Source: CAKZNE01 sp002695025
Lineage (GTDB): Bacteria > Bacteroidota > Bacteroidia > Flavobacteriales > Schleiferiaceae
Length of the DNA: 64,000 nt
Direction: 5' to 3'
Assembly: GCA_913043285.1 (NCBI GenBank)
Contig: CAJWML010000018.1
Location: 19,210 to 83,209, forward strand
Made by a program: the position numbers and the translations under genes
Shown: in pieces, positions 51,765 through 60,694 of the stretch
How the letters are laid out: each line of letters starts with the position of its first letter
How positions within the stretch are numbered: the first letter of the stretch is position 1
Notes under the pieces: model-generated
Database searches by the model: none
What the model was told of the DNA's origin: nothing
The model's input: only the letters and a program-made list of their open reading frames with translations

Positions 51765-51844
51765 GTTAAACGTTATACGAATGTGGCAAGAAATATTCGG
51801 ATAATCAATGCCGCTAATAAAAAAATGTTAATCAAGTGTTAACA
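51765..51844. promoter_or_regulatory. TGTTAA repeats upstream of the SusC gene
   Basis: TGTTAA occurs at 51765-51770, 51826-51831 and 51837-51842; the last forms the palindrome TGTTAACA (51837-51844). They lie about 15 to 95 bases before the SusC start (51748, minus strand). The gap 51749-51899 is A/T-rich and shows no exact -7 box or terminator. The repeats may be an operator or chance in A/T-rich DNA. Confidence 0.22.
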
Positions 51845-51899
51845 TTCCTATGCGTGCATATTAAAAAATGGCAGTGATAGATATTGATTATCAGTAATA

Positions 51900-53348
51900 T
51901 TAATCTTCCGAATTGGGATTATCCGGTTTTTTGATATAATAACGATCCAACACCACCAACAGGGCCGAGAAACCCCATACCGGGCAGGCAGCTTTATCCA
52001 TATCCAGGAAATTGTTGAGGAAACCATGAGACCAATACGTAATAAGCCCCATTAAAGCAGCTAAAGCAATCAATTTCAGCTTCTCATCCTCCAACTTATA
52101 ATATACTCGTATACCGGTAAGAATAGTAATTACCACAATGGCTAATACGGATAACATGCCCAGAATTCCCGATTCAGCCAGCGGACCAATGTATTCGCTG
52201 TGTGCATTACCTAAATCACCCGCATTGGTACTAATTATAGTTTTTTCCGATGGCTTTTGGTATGAAGCATACTGGAACATATAGGTACCGGGACCGAAAC
52301 CAAACACAGGACGCTCCTTAAACATGCGTAAGGCCGATTTCCATCTATTGATACGCTCCAGGTTACTTACATCCGAGGAAATATTCGAAATGGATTCTAC
52401 GTGTTCGGTAAGGTTATCACTACTCACCTGCTCGTTCTGTTCAAACATATTGATCAGGTCATTGCGGGAATAAACCAGGAATAATACCACAACCACACCC
52501 ATACTCAGCAACACCTCTTTCCTTACCCTGAGCACAATGAGCAACATGGCAACAAAAGAAATTACCAGGCTTACCCAGGCCGCCCGGGTAAAGGAAAATA
52601 TAACCGCCACCGAAAGCAGGCAGAAAAAAACAAAACCCAACACCCGCAAATTGAGATTGTGTTTGTACAAAAAGGCAAATACAAAAGCTATAGGAACGTA
52701 CATAGCCAGCACCGCACCGTATACCGTGTGTTCCTTAAAGAAGGGAAACATTACCCAGGTACCTGCCTGGCGGGTAAAATCAAACTGGTAATGCATGTAT
52801 AAGGTGTAGAGTACAGCTATAGAGAGGGAGATCATGAACAACCAGAAAAAATGATTGATCTTTTTACGACTCCTGAAGATCTGCGACATCAGGAAGAAAA
52901 AAACCGAGAGAAACCATATCCTGGCAACCACATATTTTACCGAAACAAAAGGCATCTCACTGGTAAAAGTGGTCATGATCATCCACATCAGATTAAAGAG
53001 TATAGCCAGTGAAAGCGGATGAGTAACCACCTTAGGATCAAAATTGCCCATATAGAGCACTTTCACCAGAAAAAGTAAGGTAATGCCAAATAATATAGGT
53101 TCGGTGGGAATACTGAAGCCTATATGCATATCCTCATTGTAATAAAATACCGAAACCGGGGTGGCTAACACCAGGAAAAGCACCGCCTTGTCCAATGACA
53201 AAACGATAAACGCCACCAGGGCCAGTGCAAAAGGAATGATCAGCCCCCAAAAATTCTCGGTAAGTATAAATACCACGTTAAGAAGGCTGAAAAGCCCTCC
53301 AACAAAGGCAATTATGCGATCATCGGTATTCCTGAAGAATGATCTCAC
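51900..53348 (-). CDS. O-antigen ligase/polymerase-like membrane protein
   Basis: 482 residues with about 11 membrane helices and a periplasmic loop of about 80 residues (MFEQNEQVSSDNLTEHVESI to WKSALRMFKERPVFGFGPGT). RWKSALRMFKERPVFGFGPG followed by NAHSEYIGPLAESGILGML is the Wzy_C-type signature of O-antigen ligase WaaL and polysaccharide polymerase Wzy proteins. It could join polysaccharide to lipid A core or polymerise repeat units; sequence alone cannot say. It follows the Wzz-like gene by 2 bases and lies upstream of the SusC operon, in the same direction. Confidence 0.82.
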   Translation of the reverse strand: MRSFFRNTDDRIIAFVGGLFSLLNVVFILTENFWGLIIPFALALVAFIVLSLDKAVLFLVLATPVSVFYYNEDMHIGFSIPTEPILFGITLLFLVKVLYMGNFDPKVVTHPLSLAILFNLMWMIMTTFTSEMPFVSVKYVVARIWFLSVFFFLMSQIFRSRKKINHFFWLFMISLSIAVLYTLYMHYQFDFTRQAGTWVMFPFFKEHTVYGAVLAMYVPIAFVFAFLYKHNLNLRVLGFVFFCLLSVAVIFSFTRAAWVSLVISFVAMLLIVLRVRKEVLLSMGVVVVLFLVYSRNDLINMFEQNEQVSSDNLTEHVESISNISSDVSNLERINRWKSALRMFKERPVFGFGPGTYMFQYASYQKPSEKTIISTNAGDLGNAHSEYIGPLAESGILGMLSVLAIVVITILTGIRVYYKLEDEKLKLIALAALMGLITYWSHGFLNNFLDMDKAACPVWGFSALLVVLDRYYIKKPDNPNSED

Positions 53349-53350
53349 AG

Positions 53351-54385
53351 CTAGCTATCTTGCCGTGAACCTCTGATGGTATCCATTATGAGGATGATGA
53401 TCAGGGTAATCACAAAGGCACCCATAGCCGATACCAGTACAATGAGCCAGCGTGTGGGATAGGATTTTTTCTCAGCCGGATACGCCAGGTTCACCTTAAA
53501 GGAGGCAGGCAGGGATTGCTCCACATCTACCCGGGCCTGGTCCAGCTTGGTTTTGATCTGTACCAGCTGACCCCGCAGGTACTGCAATTCATCCCGTACT
53601 GATACATAAGGGCCACCATATTTAGCCAGGGTATCCAATTTTACCTGAATACCACGTGCCTGCCAGCTATCTTCACCGTTGGAAGCAATTTCAAAAGCCA
53701 GTTGCTCACTGTATACGGCAGACTGTCCTTCATAATCATGAACGCCTTTAAAGCGCAATACGGTGAGGGAATCTTCCAGCTTGTCCACTTCCCTTTTCAG
53801 ATCATCGTATTCTCCCTGGATGATCTGCAAACCCTGCAGGGCACGTTCTTTCTGTATGCGGTTCTTCGCCTCATCCAGTAAAAGCACAATGTCATTGGCA
53901 ATAAGTGCGGCTGTATCCGGGTCTGTATCCAGAACATTTATTTCTACGGACATGAACTCTGTACGTTCAAAAGAAATGTTATCATCAAAGGTGTCGTACA
54001 GTTCTGTGCGTATGAATTTGCTACTACTATCAATACCATAGTGATGGGCCAGATCATACTTCTCAATAACCCGGTCGCGAATCTCATCCGAGTTCAGGAT
54101 CTGGAGAAGTTGCTCAGCCTCATCTTCCGCACCGAACTCCAGAATATCCTGTCCGCGTGAGGCAAATTGCTGCGGCAAAAGAGCTTTGGACAGGGAGTTG
54201 GTAGTAGTGGGAAATACTGTTACCGTTGATTTATACTTGGGTTCAATAAAAGCAGAACCGCTGAAGATTGCCGCCAGTATGGCTGCCAGAATGGTTATAC
54301 CCAGCAAGGGCACACGCCACTTATAGAGGTATACGATCAGGTTTCTGGAATCAAATACCCGGGCACTATCTGTATTTTCCTGCAT
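53351..54385 (-). CDS. Wzz-type polysaccharide chain-length / export protein
   Basis: 344 residues, topology typical of polysaccharide co-polymerases: N-terminal cytoplasmic part, membrane helix (LLGITILAAILAAIFSGSAF), long periplasmic helical region with coiled-coil stretches (GEYDDLKREVDKLEDSLTVL, QLRGQLVQIKTKLDQA), and a second helix (WLIVLVSAMGAFVITLIIIL) after YPAEKKSYPTRW, the Pro-rich motif before the second helix. It lacks the cytoplasmic tyrosine kinase domain. It acts with Wzy and flippase to set chain length. An exact -7 box lies 20 bases upstream. Its stop is 2 bases before the ligase start. Confidence 0.88.
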   Translation of the reverse strand: MQENTDSARVFDSRNLIVYLYKWRVPLLGITILAAILAAIFSGSAFIEPKYKSTVTVFPTTTNSLSKALLPQQFASRGQDILEFGAEDEAEQLLQILNSDEIRDRVIEKYDLAHHYGIDSSSKFIRTELYDTFDDNISFERTEFMSVEINVLDTDPDTAALIANDIVLLLDEAKNRIQKERALQGLQIIQGEYDDLKREVDKLEDSLTVLRFKGVHDYEGQSAVYSEQLAFEIASNGEDSWQARGIQVKLDTLAKYGGPYVSVRDELQYLRGQLVQIKTKLDQARVDVEQSLPASFKVNLAYPAEKKSYPTRWLIVLVSAMGAFVITLIIILIMDTIRGSRQDS

Positions 54386-54405
54386 GAGTTCTGTAAAAAT
54401 TTGCG

Positions 54406-54413
54406 CAAAAATA
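54406..54413 (-). promoter_or_regulatory. Candidate -7 promoter box for the wzz-ligase genes
   Basis: On the minus strand TATTTTTG matches TAnnTTTG and ends 20 bases before ATG 54385, in the gap after the flippase gene. Confidence 0.45.
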
Positions 54414-54436
54414 TAAAAACAGCAAAACCTTTAGGG

Positions 54437-55876
54437 CTACTTCAAACGAGACTTCATCAAATCTATTGCTGTTTGATAATTAAACAGTTTCAGGAACAGC
54501 GCAAAGCTCATGACCAACCCAAAGGAAAGAATGATATTGGTCAGAACCGGAAGAGGCAGGTATTGCAAAAGATAAACGGTACCAACTGAAACCAGCACAA
54601 AGGCTGAAAGACGTAAAACGTATGAAGCCGGAAAGCTTATCTGCAACAGCCTGAACGAATAGAACACCTGAGCCAGTGCAGCAAGCAATTGAGTAAACAC
54701 AGTAGCAATAGCCGCCCCTTCAGCACCATAATCCGGGATCAGGATAAAGTTCAGGATAATGTTAAGCACAAAACCTACCAGGGCGATGGTATTGAGGGTC
54801 TTTAATTTGCCCGCAGCAGTCAGTAAGGTCCCGAATATGAAAGTGGTTCCAAAACCAATGCTGCTGGAGATCAGTAGCTCAAAAACGTGAGCTACCGAAG
54901 GATCATCCACCTGGTAAAGCTTGTCCATGATAGGAGAGGCATTAAAACCGGCTACTAAGGACACCCCCAACAACACCGTAAATACCAGGTTGAAAGATAA
55001 ACGTGTAAGGTTGCTTACATCCTCCTTACGCCCCAGCATGGCACTGAACATGGGCAACAGTAATACACCAAAGAGATAACCCAGCTGGTTAACCATGTCC
55101 AGCAAACGGAAGGAAGCGGCATAAATGCCACTTTCATACGATCCTACCAGCCGCTCTACCATAATACCATCTACACGGGTGTATAAAGACATCAAGAGGA
55201 TAAGCAGAGCATAAGGTATGCTCTTCCGCAAGCCTTTCCCATAAGATCCGAAATTGATCCTCCAGGTGAAAACGCGCACTTTTTTCCACACCAGGAAAAA
55301 AGCAATTACCGAGGCTATTATATAACTAAGGCTTTGCGCCAGCGCGTAATACACTACATTAAACTCCAATACATCCTCCAGCCCGAAAAGCAAAATGCCA
55401 CACAGCACAATCATCAACGTTTTATCCACTACACTCAAAAGACTGTCGGCACGAAAGAATTGCATACCTGACAAATTGGAACGGAAAAAAAGGATGAGTG
55501 AGGCGAGGAACTGATTAAAGGAAAGGATCAGCAAGAGAATAAGTGCGGTTTGGCTATAGCCAAATACAAAGCCAGCCACCAGGGTTACAACCAGGTAAAC
55601 AACCCCCAGCATAAACTTAAGGCTGGTAAGATTGGAAAAATTGCGTACCACCTCAGGACGGTTTCGTGACACGGCCTGGTTGTTATAATGTGTAAGGCCG
55701 AGATCCAAAAGGATATTGAACAACATGGAGAAGTTGAACAGCGCAAAGTACAGGCCGTACTCTTCCGCTCCAACGCGGTTTTGCACCGGAAGGTCGATCC
55801 CGAAAATCCAGGCTGGTTTTACCAGAAGATTCAGAAAGAGCAGCAGTATCAGATTGCTGATAAACTTCTTCTGCAT
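54437..55876 (-). CDS. Oligosaccharide flippase, Wzx/MATE-like
   Basis: 479 residues with 12-14 hydrophobic segments. The N-terminus (KFISNLILLLFLNLLVKPAW, RVGAEEYGLYFALFNFSMLF, DLGLTHYNNQAVSR) is typical of polysaccharide biosynthesis flippases that move lipid-linked repeat units across the inner membrane. Internal repeat symmetry is visible around GLRKSIPYALLILLMSLYTR and GSYESGIYAASFRLLDM. It is divergent from the glycosyltransferase gene and upstream of the Wzz-like gene. Confidence 0.87.
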   Translation of the reverse strand: MQKKFISNLILLLFLNLLVKPAWIFGIDLPVQNRVGAEEYGLYFALFNFSMLFNILLDLGLTHYNNQAVSRNRPEVVRNFSNLTSLKFMLGVVYLVVTLVAGFVFGYSQTALILLLILSFNQFLASLILFFRSNLSGMQFFRADSLLSVVDKTLMIVLCGILLFGLEDVLEFNVVYYALAQSLSYIIASVIAFFLVWKKVRVFTWRINFGSYGKGLRKSIPYALLILLMSLYTRVDGIMVERLVGSYESGIYAASFRLLDMVNQLGYLFGVLLLPMFSAMLGRKEDVSNLTRLSFNLVFTVLLGVSLVAGFNASPIMDKLYQVDDPSVAHVFELLISSSIGFGTTFIFGTLLTAAGKLKTLNTIALVGFVLNIILNFILIPDYGAEGAAIATVFTQLLAALAQVFYSFRLLQISFPASYVLRLSAFVLVSVGTVYLLQYLPLPVLTNIILSFGLVMSFALFLKLFNYQTAIDLMKSRLK

Positions 55877-55914
55877 AGATCCTTAAAAACGGCTAAAGTA
55901 AATATTTATGACGC

Positions 55915-55922
55915 TATATTTG
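55915..55922 (+). promoter_or_regulatory. Candidate -7 promoter box for the glycosyltransferase gene
   Basis: TATATTTG matches TAnnTTTG and ends 5 bases before GTG 55928, implying a leaderless mRNA and supporting this start over upstream in-frame codons. Confidence 0.42.
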
Positions 55923-55927
55923 AAGCC

Positions 55928-57064
55928 GTGAAAATAGCTGTAAATACGCGCCTTTTGCTTCCCAATAAGCTGGAAGGTATCGGCTGGTTTACTTACGAGA
56001 TTTTCAAGAGGTTGGCCCAGCGCCACCCCGAGGTGGAGTGGATCTTCATTTTTGACCGCCCCTACGAGCCTCGTTTTATTTTTGAAAAGAACATCACTCC
56101 CGTGGTAATCGGGCCCCCGGCCAGGCATCCTATACTGTGGTATATCTGGTTTGAATGGAGCCTGCCCCGCGTTTTCCAAAAACATAAGCCTGACCTTTTT
56201 ATATCTACTGATGGTTACGTGAGCTTGCGGAGCAAAGTGCCTGATATTGCAGTTATTCACGACATTAATTTTGAACATCACCCGGAAAATATTCCCCGCA
56301 AGGCACGTAGTTATTTTTTGAAATATTTCAGGCGTTTTGCCCATAAAGCCTTACGCGTGGCTACTGTTTCGGAATATAGCCGCAAGGATATCTGCGCCAC
56401 CTACGGCATCACCCGCAAAAAGGTGGATGTGGTATACAATGGCGGTGGCGACTTCTTTTTTCCCATTCCGCCTGCCCAGCGCAAGAAGGTACGTGATGAA
56501 CTCAGCGGTGGAAGTGAATATTTTATCTTCATCGGGGCACTTAACCCACGCAAGAATATTGATGGCATGCTAAAAGCCTATACCCTTTACCGCAACCAGG
56601 GAGGCCGGCATAAATTTGTGATTGTGGGCGAAAAAATGTTCTGGAACCAGACTATTGAAACCATTTACCAGAATCACCCCTTTAAGAATGATATTATTTT
56701 TACCGGGCGCCTGGAGGGAAAAGACCTCAACAAGGTACTGGCTTCTGCCCATGCCTTGCTCTTTGTTTCCCATTTTGAAGGCTTTGGTATACCTATCGTT
56801 GAAGCTTTTAAGTGTGAGATACCCGTGATCACCGCTTCCACCACCTCCATGCCCGAAGTTGCAGGAGGAGCCGCTCTCATTTGCGACCCTTCCAAACTGG
56901 AACACATTGCGGGTGCCATGGAAAGGATAAATGATAAAGAACTGCGTAAAGACCTGATTGAAAAAGGCAAGGAAAGGGCCCTGATTTTCACCTGGGAAAA
57001 TTCAGCGGATATGATGTGGAAGAGTATTGAAAACACCCTGCGGGATGCCGGTACGCCTGCGTAA
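55928..57064 (+). CDS. Glycosyltransferase, GT4-type
   Basis: 378 residues. The start is GTG 55928 (MKIAVNTRLLLPNKLEGIGW); the frame is open 80 codons further upstream, but that part overlaps the flippase gene on the other strand and has no homology to glycosyltransferases. GALNPRKNIDGMLKAYTLY and FEGFGIPIVEAFKCEIPVIT with TSMPEVAGGAALICDP are the donor-binding region of GT4 enzymes (the E-x7-E motif is in FEGFGIPIVEAF). It probably adds a sugar from a nucleotide donor to the surface polysaccharide whose flippase is divergent to it. It overlaps rnhB by 20 bases. Confidence 0.9.
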   Translation: MKIAVNTRLLLPNKLEGIGWFTYEIFKRLAQRHPEVEWIFIFDRPYEPRFIFEKNITPVVIGPPARHPILWYIWFEWSLPRVFQKHKPDLFISTDGYVSLRSKVPDIAVIHDINFEHHPENIPRKARSYFLKYFRRFAHKALRVATVSEYSRKDICATYGITRKKVDVVYNGGGDFFFPIPPAQRKKVRDELSGGSEYFIFIGALNPRKNIDGMLKAYTLYRNQGGRHKFVIVGEKMFWNQTIETIYQNHPFKNDIIFTGRLEGKDLNKVLASAHALLFVSHFEGFGIPIVEAFKCEIPVITASTTSMPEVAGGAALICDPSKLEHIAGAMERINDKELRKDLIEKGKERALIFTWENSADMMWKSIENTLRDAGTPA

Positions 57065-57653
57065 TTTCCACACCAAAGGCCTGGTGGAAGCCGGTTGCGA
57101 TGAAGCCGGCCGGGGATGTCTGGCGGGCCCGGTAGTGGCAGCTGCCGTAATACTGCCCCCACGCTTCAGCCATCCGTTGCTTAATGATTCCAAGCAAATG
57201 ACCGAAAGTGACCGCAATAAGTTGCGCCTGGTGATTGAGAAGAAAGCTTTAGCCTGGGCCGTTTCCTTTGTAGATCATGAAGAAATTGACGCTGTCAATA
57301 TCCTCAACGCTTCTTTCCTGGCTATGCACCGCGCGGTGGACCAACTTCAGAAAGAACCGGATTGCCTGTTGATTGACGGCAACCGCTTTAATCCACATAG
57401 CCGCTATCCGCACCACTGTATTATCAAGGGAGACGGCAAATTCAAGAACATTGCGGCTGCTTCGGTACTGGCCAAAACCCATCGTGATGCCTTTATGGAA
57501 AAGCTCAGCGAGGAATTTCCACACTACCAATGGACGTCCAATAAAGGCTATCCCACCCGTAAACATCGCCAGGCCATACTTCAGCACGGCCCTAGCCCTT
57601 ATCACCGCAAATCATTTCGCCTGTTGCCCGATCAACTTTCACTCGGTCTCTGA
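57045..57653 (+). CDS. rnhB: Ribonuclease HII
   Basis: Removes ribonucleotides from RNA-DNA hybrids. From ATG 57045 it is 202 residues, the standard size; a TTG 18 bases upstream is less likely. Motifs: EAGCDEAGRGCLAGPVVAAA with the catalytic Asp-Glu pair, LLNDSKQM, LLIDGNRF (third acidic residue), IKGDGKFKNIAAASVLAKTH and the HYQWTSNKGYPT stretch with the final acidic site region. It overlaps the glycosyltransferase gene. A new promoter box 13 bases after its stop starts the next gene. Confidence 0.95.
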   Translation: MPVRLRNFHTKGLVEAGCDEAGRGCLAGPVVAAAVILPPRFSHPLLNDSKQMTESDRNKLRLVIEKKALAWAVSFVDHEEIDAVNILNASFLAMHRAVDQLQKEPDCLLIDGNRFNPHSRYPHHCIIKGDGKFKNIAAASVLAKTHRDAFMEKLSEEFPHYQWTSNKGYPTRKHRQAILQHGPSPYHRKSFRLLPDQLSLGL

Positions 57654-57665
57654 GTTACTTTATTA

Positions 57666-57673
57666 TACTTTTG
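57666..57673 (+). promoter_or_regulatory. Candidate -7 promoter box for the 57694 gene
   Basis: TACTTTTG matches TAnnTTTG and ends 20 bases before ATG 57694. This supports that start rather than an upstream extension into rnhB. Confidence 0.45.
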
Positions 57674-57693
57674 CCTCAAATTTCACCTTATTA

Positions 57694-60309
57694 ATGAGAT
57701 ACCTCGGAATTCTGCTTGCGCTGATCCTGTTAACGGCCCGCTGCAAGCCAGACGTAAAAAACGAAGCTGACCTGTATTCCGGAGTCCCCCAATCATCAGT
57801 GGTACTGATCGAAACCCGGAACATTGAGAAGGCCTTCCAGGAAATTACTCAAACCAAGATCTACCTGGACGCGGACAGTCTTCCCCTCATACAATCCTTC
57901 CGCGACCAAGCTCTGGCGCTGAAAAACCTCTTCCCGGCTGACACACTGCAACGATTTCTCAATAACCGGAAAGTACTTATCAGCACCTCACTAAGCGGAG
58001 CCGGGAAGTACGATATGCTGTTCCTCACCACCTCCGATAAGGATTTCGAGCGCATCTCCGGACAAAGCCTGGCCAATCAGTACACTTTTAAGAAAAAGAC
58101 CTACGCAGAAGCCGAAGTATTCACCTTTTTTGACGGAGACCACGAAAAGTTCTCGCTGAGCTCCTATCGTAATGTATTGCTCTTCAGCACCAGCATCAAC
58201 CTGGTGGAGGAGGCGATCCGCCAGCTGAACAGTGACTTTAATTTCCGCGCCAACCCGGAATTTGAAAAGTTGTACAACACTGCTAACAAAAAAGACCTGG
58301 CCAACCTATACGTTCGGATGGCCGAAGTTCCGGCCTGGCTTAAAAAGAGCATTCCCCTTGCAGAACTGGGGTTTCTCAGCAAGACCGGCAAATGGGCCGA
58401 ACTGGACCTGCAGGTATACAATAAAGAACTGCTGATAAACGGCATTCTACTGTTGCCGGAGGAAGAAGGTTATTTTACCCACGCCTTCCGGGGAACGGAG
58501 CCCCAAAAACCGGAAGCTGCCGACATTATACCGGCCGGAGCGGCTTTATGGCTTTCCTACTCCTTTGAAAATGCGGAAGAATATCATCGCAATTACGAGG
58601 AATACCTCAAAGTATCGGAAAGTTTTAACCGCTACCAACAGCAATTAGCCAGCCTTCCAAGCGGTGGCAAGGAAGCTGTCCTCAACTGGGTGGATACGGA
58701 AATGGGGCTTATTTATACGGATGCAGCCGTAAAGAGCAACTTCCGCATAGCTTATTTCAAGCATCGTAAACGCTCCCTGGCCGAGGAATCGCTGGAAACC
58801 ATTTCGGACTCTTCCTACATTGAAGGTTACCGCGGGCTTATCCTTAAAAAGCTGGCCTATGAAAATATGCTTCCCAAAGTATACGGCCGCCTCTTCAAGG
58901 GTTTGCATAAACCGTACTATACCGTGCTGGAAGATTTCGTGATCTTCAGTGAGAGCGAAGCCGCCATGAAGGGGCTCATCAATGACCTGTTGGCCGGTAA
59001 AACCCTGGCAGCGGATGAAAGCTACCAGGAGTTTATTGGTAAAGTTCCCTCAAAATCCCATATACGCGCACTCGCCTCCAATCCACTGTTCCTGGACCTG
59101 ATGATGAGCAAACTGGAGGGTGCCGATGCGCAGATCCTGGAACGTTCACGGGACGTACTGAACAACTACCGCTGGGCTTCCCTGCAGCTAAATGTAGAAG
59201 GTGACGCAGCTTTTGTGAACTTTTACCTGCTCAATGAACCCAAAACCCAGGAGGAAGTGGCACGGCAATGGGCTACCGTACTGGAAAGCCCGGCCCAAGG
59301 CGCCCCCCAGTTTGTGCTGAACCACGGCAATAAAAAATACGAGATCATCATCCAGGATAGCGACAACCGCCTGTATCTGGTGGATGGTGATGGTAAGATA
59401 GTATGGACCAAAATGCTGGACGGCCCCCTACTAGGAACCGTAACCCAGGTAGACCTCTTTAAGAATAACAAGCTACAGATGGTGTGCAACACCGCCCAAA
59501 GCCTGTACGTTATAGACCGACTGGGACGCGATGTGGAGAAATTCCCGGTAAAACTGCCCGTCAGAGCTACCGCTGCGGTGGGTGTTTTCAATTACGACCG
59601 TGCCCGCAATTACCGCTTTGTGGTGCCTGCCGGCAACAAGCTCCTCAATTACGATAAAGAAGGTAAGCCGGTAAGCGGCTGGGCCTTTAAAAAAGCGGAC
59701 AGCGACCTGATCAGCAAACCCCAACTCTTTACCATCAACAAAAAAGATGTGATTGTTTGCCTGAGCGAAAAAGGCTCATTATACCTGCTGGACAGGCGTG
59801 GTGAAGGGCGCTTTAAAACGGTAACCGGGCTGGAAGGACTGAACCCTCCCTTCTACTTCCGGGAAGGTGATAAACTCAAAGAATCCGAATTACTGACTCT
59901 CAATAAAAAGGGACAGATGGTGGCCATCGGCATCAACGGAACCATCGATGCCCTGTACCTGGATGAGAACAACCCGGCTGAACACTTCCTGTACTTTGAC
60001 GATAAATACATCTTTACGCATGATGAGGAGCTTTTTGTGAAAAGTGATGAAAAACCCTGGCAGGCCGAGCTGGAATCCGAGATTTCCGACCGGCCGAAAG
60101 CCATGATCTTCCGCAGGGAATTTTACGTGGGTGCCTACAGCAAAAATGCCGAGCAGGTAGTACTGTTTGATAAGCAAGGCCAAATGATCAAAGGCTTCCC
60201 GGTATTTGCACAAAGTCCTTTTGATATGGGCTCATTGAAGCAAGATGGCGCCATTAACATTGTTACCTCCACCGAAGATGGTACGTTGATCTGTTACCGG
60301 GTAAACTGA
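57694..60309 (+). CDS. Exported two-part protein: N-terminal domain plus C-terminal beta-propeller
   Basis: 871 residues from ATG 57694 (MRYLGILLALILLTARC); the open frame extends over 100 codons upstream, but that part overlaps rnhB. The N-terminus is a signal or lipoprotein-like sequence with Cys at residue 17; the residue before it is Arg, unlike a normal lipobox. The first 560 residues look like the DUF3352 type (SSVVLIETRNIEKAFQEI, LINGILLLPEEEGYF) seen in several Bacteroidota. The last 300 have PQQ-like repeats (DNRLYLVDGDGKIVWTKMLDG, QSLYVIDRLGRDVEKFPV, GSLYLLDRRGEGRF). No catalytic motif is seen. The stop shares one base with the start of the next gene. Function unknown. Confidence 0.75.
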   Translation: MRYLGILLALILLTARCKPDVKNEADLYSGVPQSSVVLIETRNIEKAFQEITQTKIYLDADSLPLIQSFRDQALALKNLFPADTLQRFLNNRKVLISTSLSGAGKYDMLFLTTSDKDFERISGQSLANQYTFKKKTYAEAEVFTFFDGDHEKFSLSSYRNVLLFSTSINLVEEAIRQLNSDFNFRANPEFEKLYNTANKKDLANLYVRMAEVPAWLKKSIPLAELGFLSKTGKWAELDLQVYNKELLINGILLLPEEEGYFTHAFRGTEPQKPEAADIIPAGAALWLSYSFENAEEYHRNYEEYLKVSESFNRYQQQLASLPSGGKEAVLNWVDTEMGLIYTDAAVKSNFRIAYFKHRKRSLAEESLETISDSSYIEGYRGLILKKLAYENMLPKVYGRLFKGLHKPYYTVLEDFVIFSESEAAMKGLINDLLAGKTLAADESYQEFIGKVPSKSHIRALASNPLFLDLMMSKLEGADAQILERSRDVLNNYRWASLQLNVEGDAAFVNFYLLNEPKTQEEVARQWATVLESPAQGAPQFVLNHGNKKYEIIIQDSDNRLYLVDGDGKIVWTKMLDGPLLGTVTQVDLFKNNKLQMVCNTAQSLYVIDRLGRDVEKFPVKLPVRATAAVGVFNYDRARNYRFVVPAGNKLLNYDKEGKPVSGWAFKKADSDLISKPQLFTINKKDVIVCLSEKGSLYLLDRRGEGRFKTVTGLEGLNPPFYFREGDKLKESELLTLNKKGQMVAIGINGTIDALYLDENNPAEHFLYFDDKYIFTHDEELFVKSDEKPWQAELESEISDRPKAMIFRREFYVGAYSKNAEQVVLFDKQGQMIKGFPVFAQSPFDMGSLKQDGAINIVTSTEDGTLICYRVN

Positions 60310-60671
60310 TGAGCAAACTTATTTACACCAGGCGATGGCTCTTTGTGGCGGTATGCATCCACCAGGCGATGGCGCTCATATCATCCTGTGTTACGCTATT
60401 TCTGGCAGGACTGAGTTTTAGCGGAGCAATAGCCTTAGTTTTAAACCTGCTTATTTCAGCGGCCGTTTTCACGAAATACAGCATATCAAAACCGATCATG
60501 CAGTTCTTATTTGCTTTTGCCATGGTGGCCCTGATCATTCAGATGACCATCGGATCAGGCCCTACCGATCTTAGTATTGCCGTTGTTTTTTCAGCCCTTA
60601 CGGTATTGTATCTTTTCCTACTGGTATCTGTAACCCGCTATACCCGGAAATCAGAAACTCACACGCCTTAA
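60309..60671 (+). CDS. Small membrane protein, function unknown
   Basis: 120 residues with about four hydrophobic segments (LFVAVCIHQAMALISSCVTL, ALVLNLLISAAVFT, QFLFAFAMVALIIQMTIGSG, VVFSALTVLYLFLLVSVTR). I do not recognise a family. Its start ATG shares one base with the stop of the preceding propeller gene (TGATG), so the two are coupled and perhaps act together at the membrane. The next gene is convergent after 23 bases, with no clear terminator. Confidence 0.65.
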   Translation: MSKLIYTRRWLFVAVCIHQAMALISSCVTLFLAGLSFSGAIALVLNLLISAAVFTKYSISKPIMQFLFAFAMVALIIQMTIGSGPTDLSIAVVFSALTVLYLFLLVSVTRYTRKSETHTP

Positions 60672-60694
60672 GCTACCCGAATACTGGCCTCAGG

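Noticed and set aside
55688..55927. Upstream extension of the glycosyltransferase frame over the flippase
   Set aside because: Opposite-strand flippase coding covers it; the GTG 55928 start gives the normal GT4 N-terminus and has a promoter box 5 bases upstream.
57373..57693. Upstream extension of the 57694 frame over rnhB
   Set aside because: It overlaps the well-supported rnhB gene; a signal peptide and an exact promoter box mark ATG 57694 as the start.
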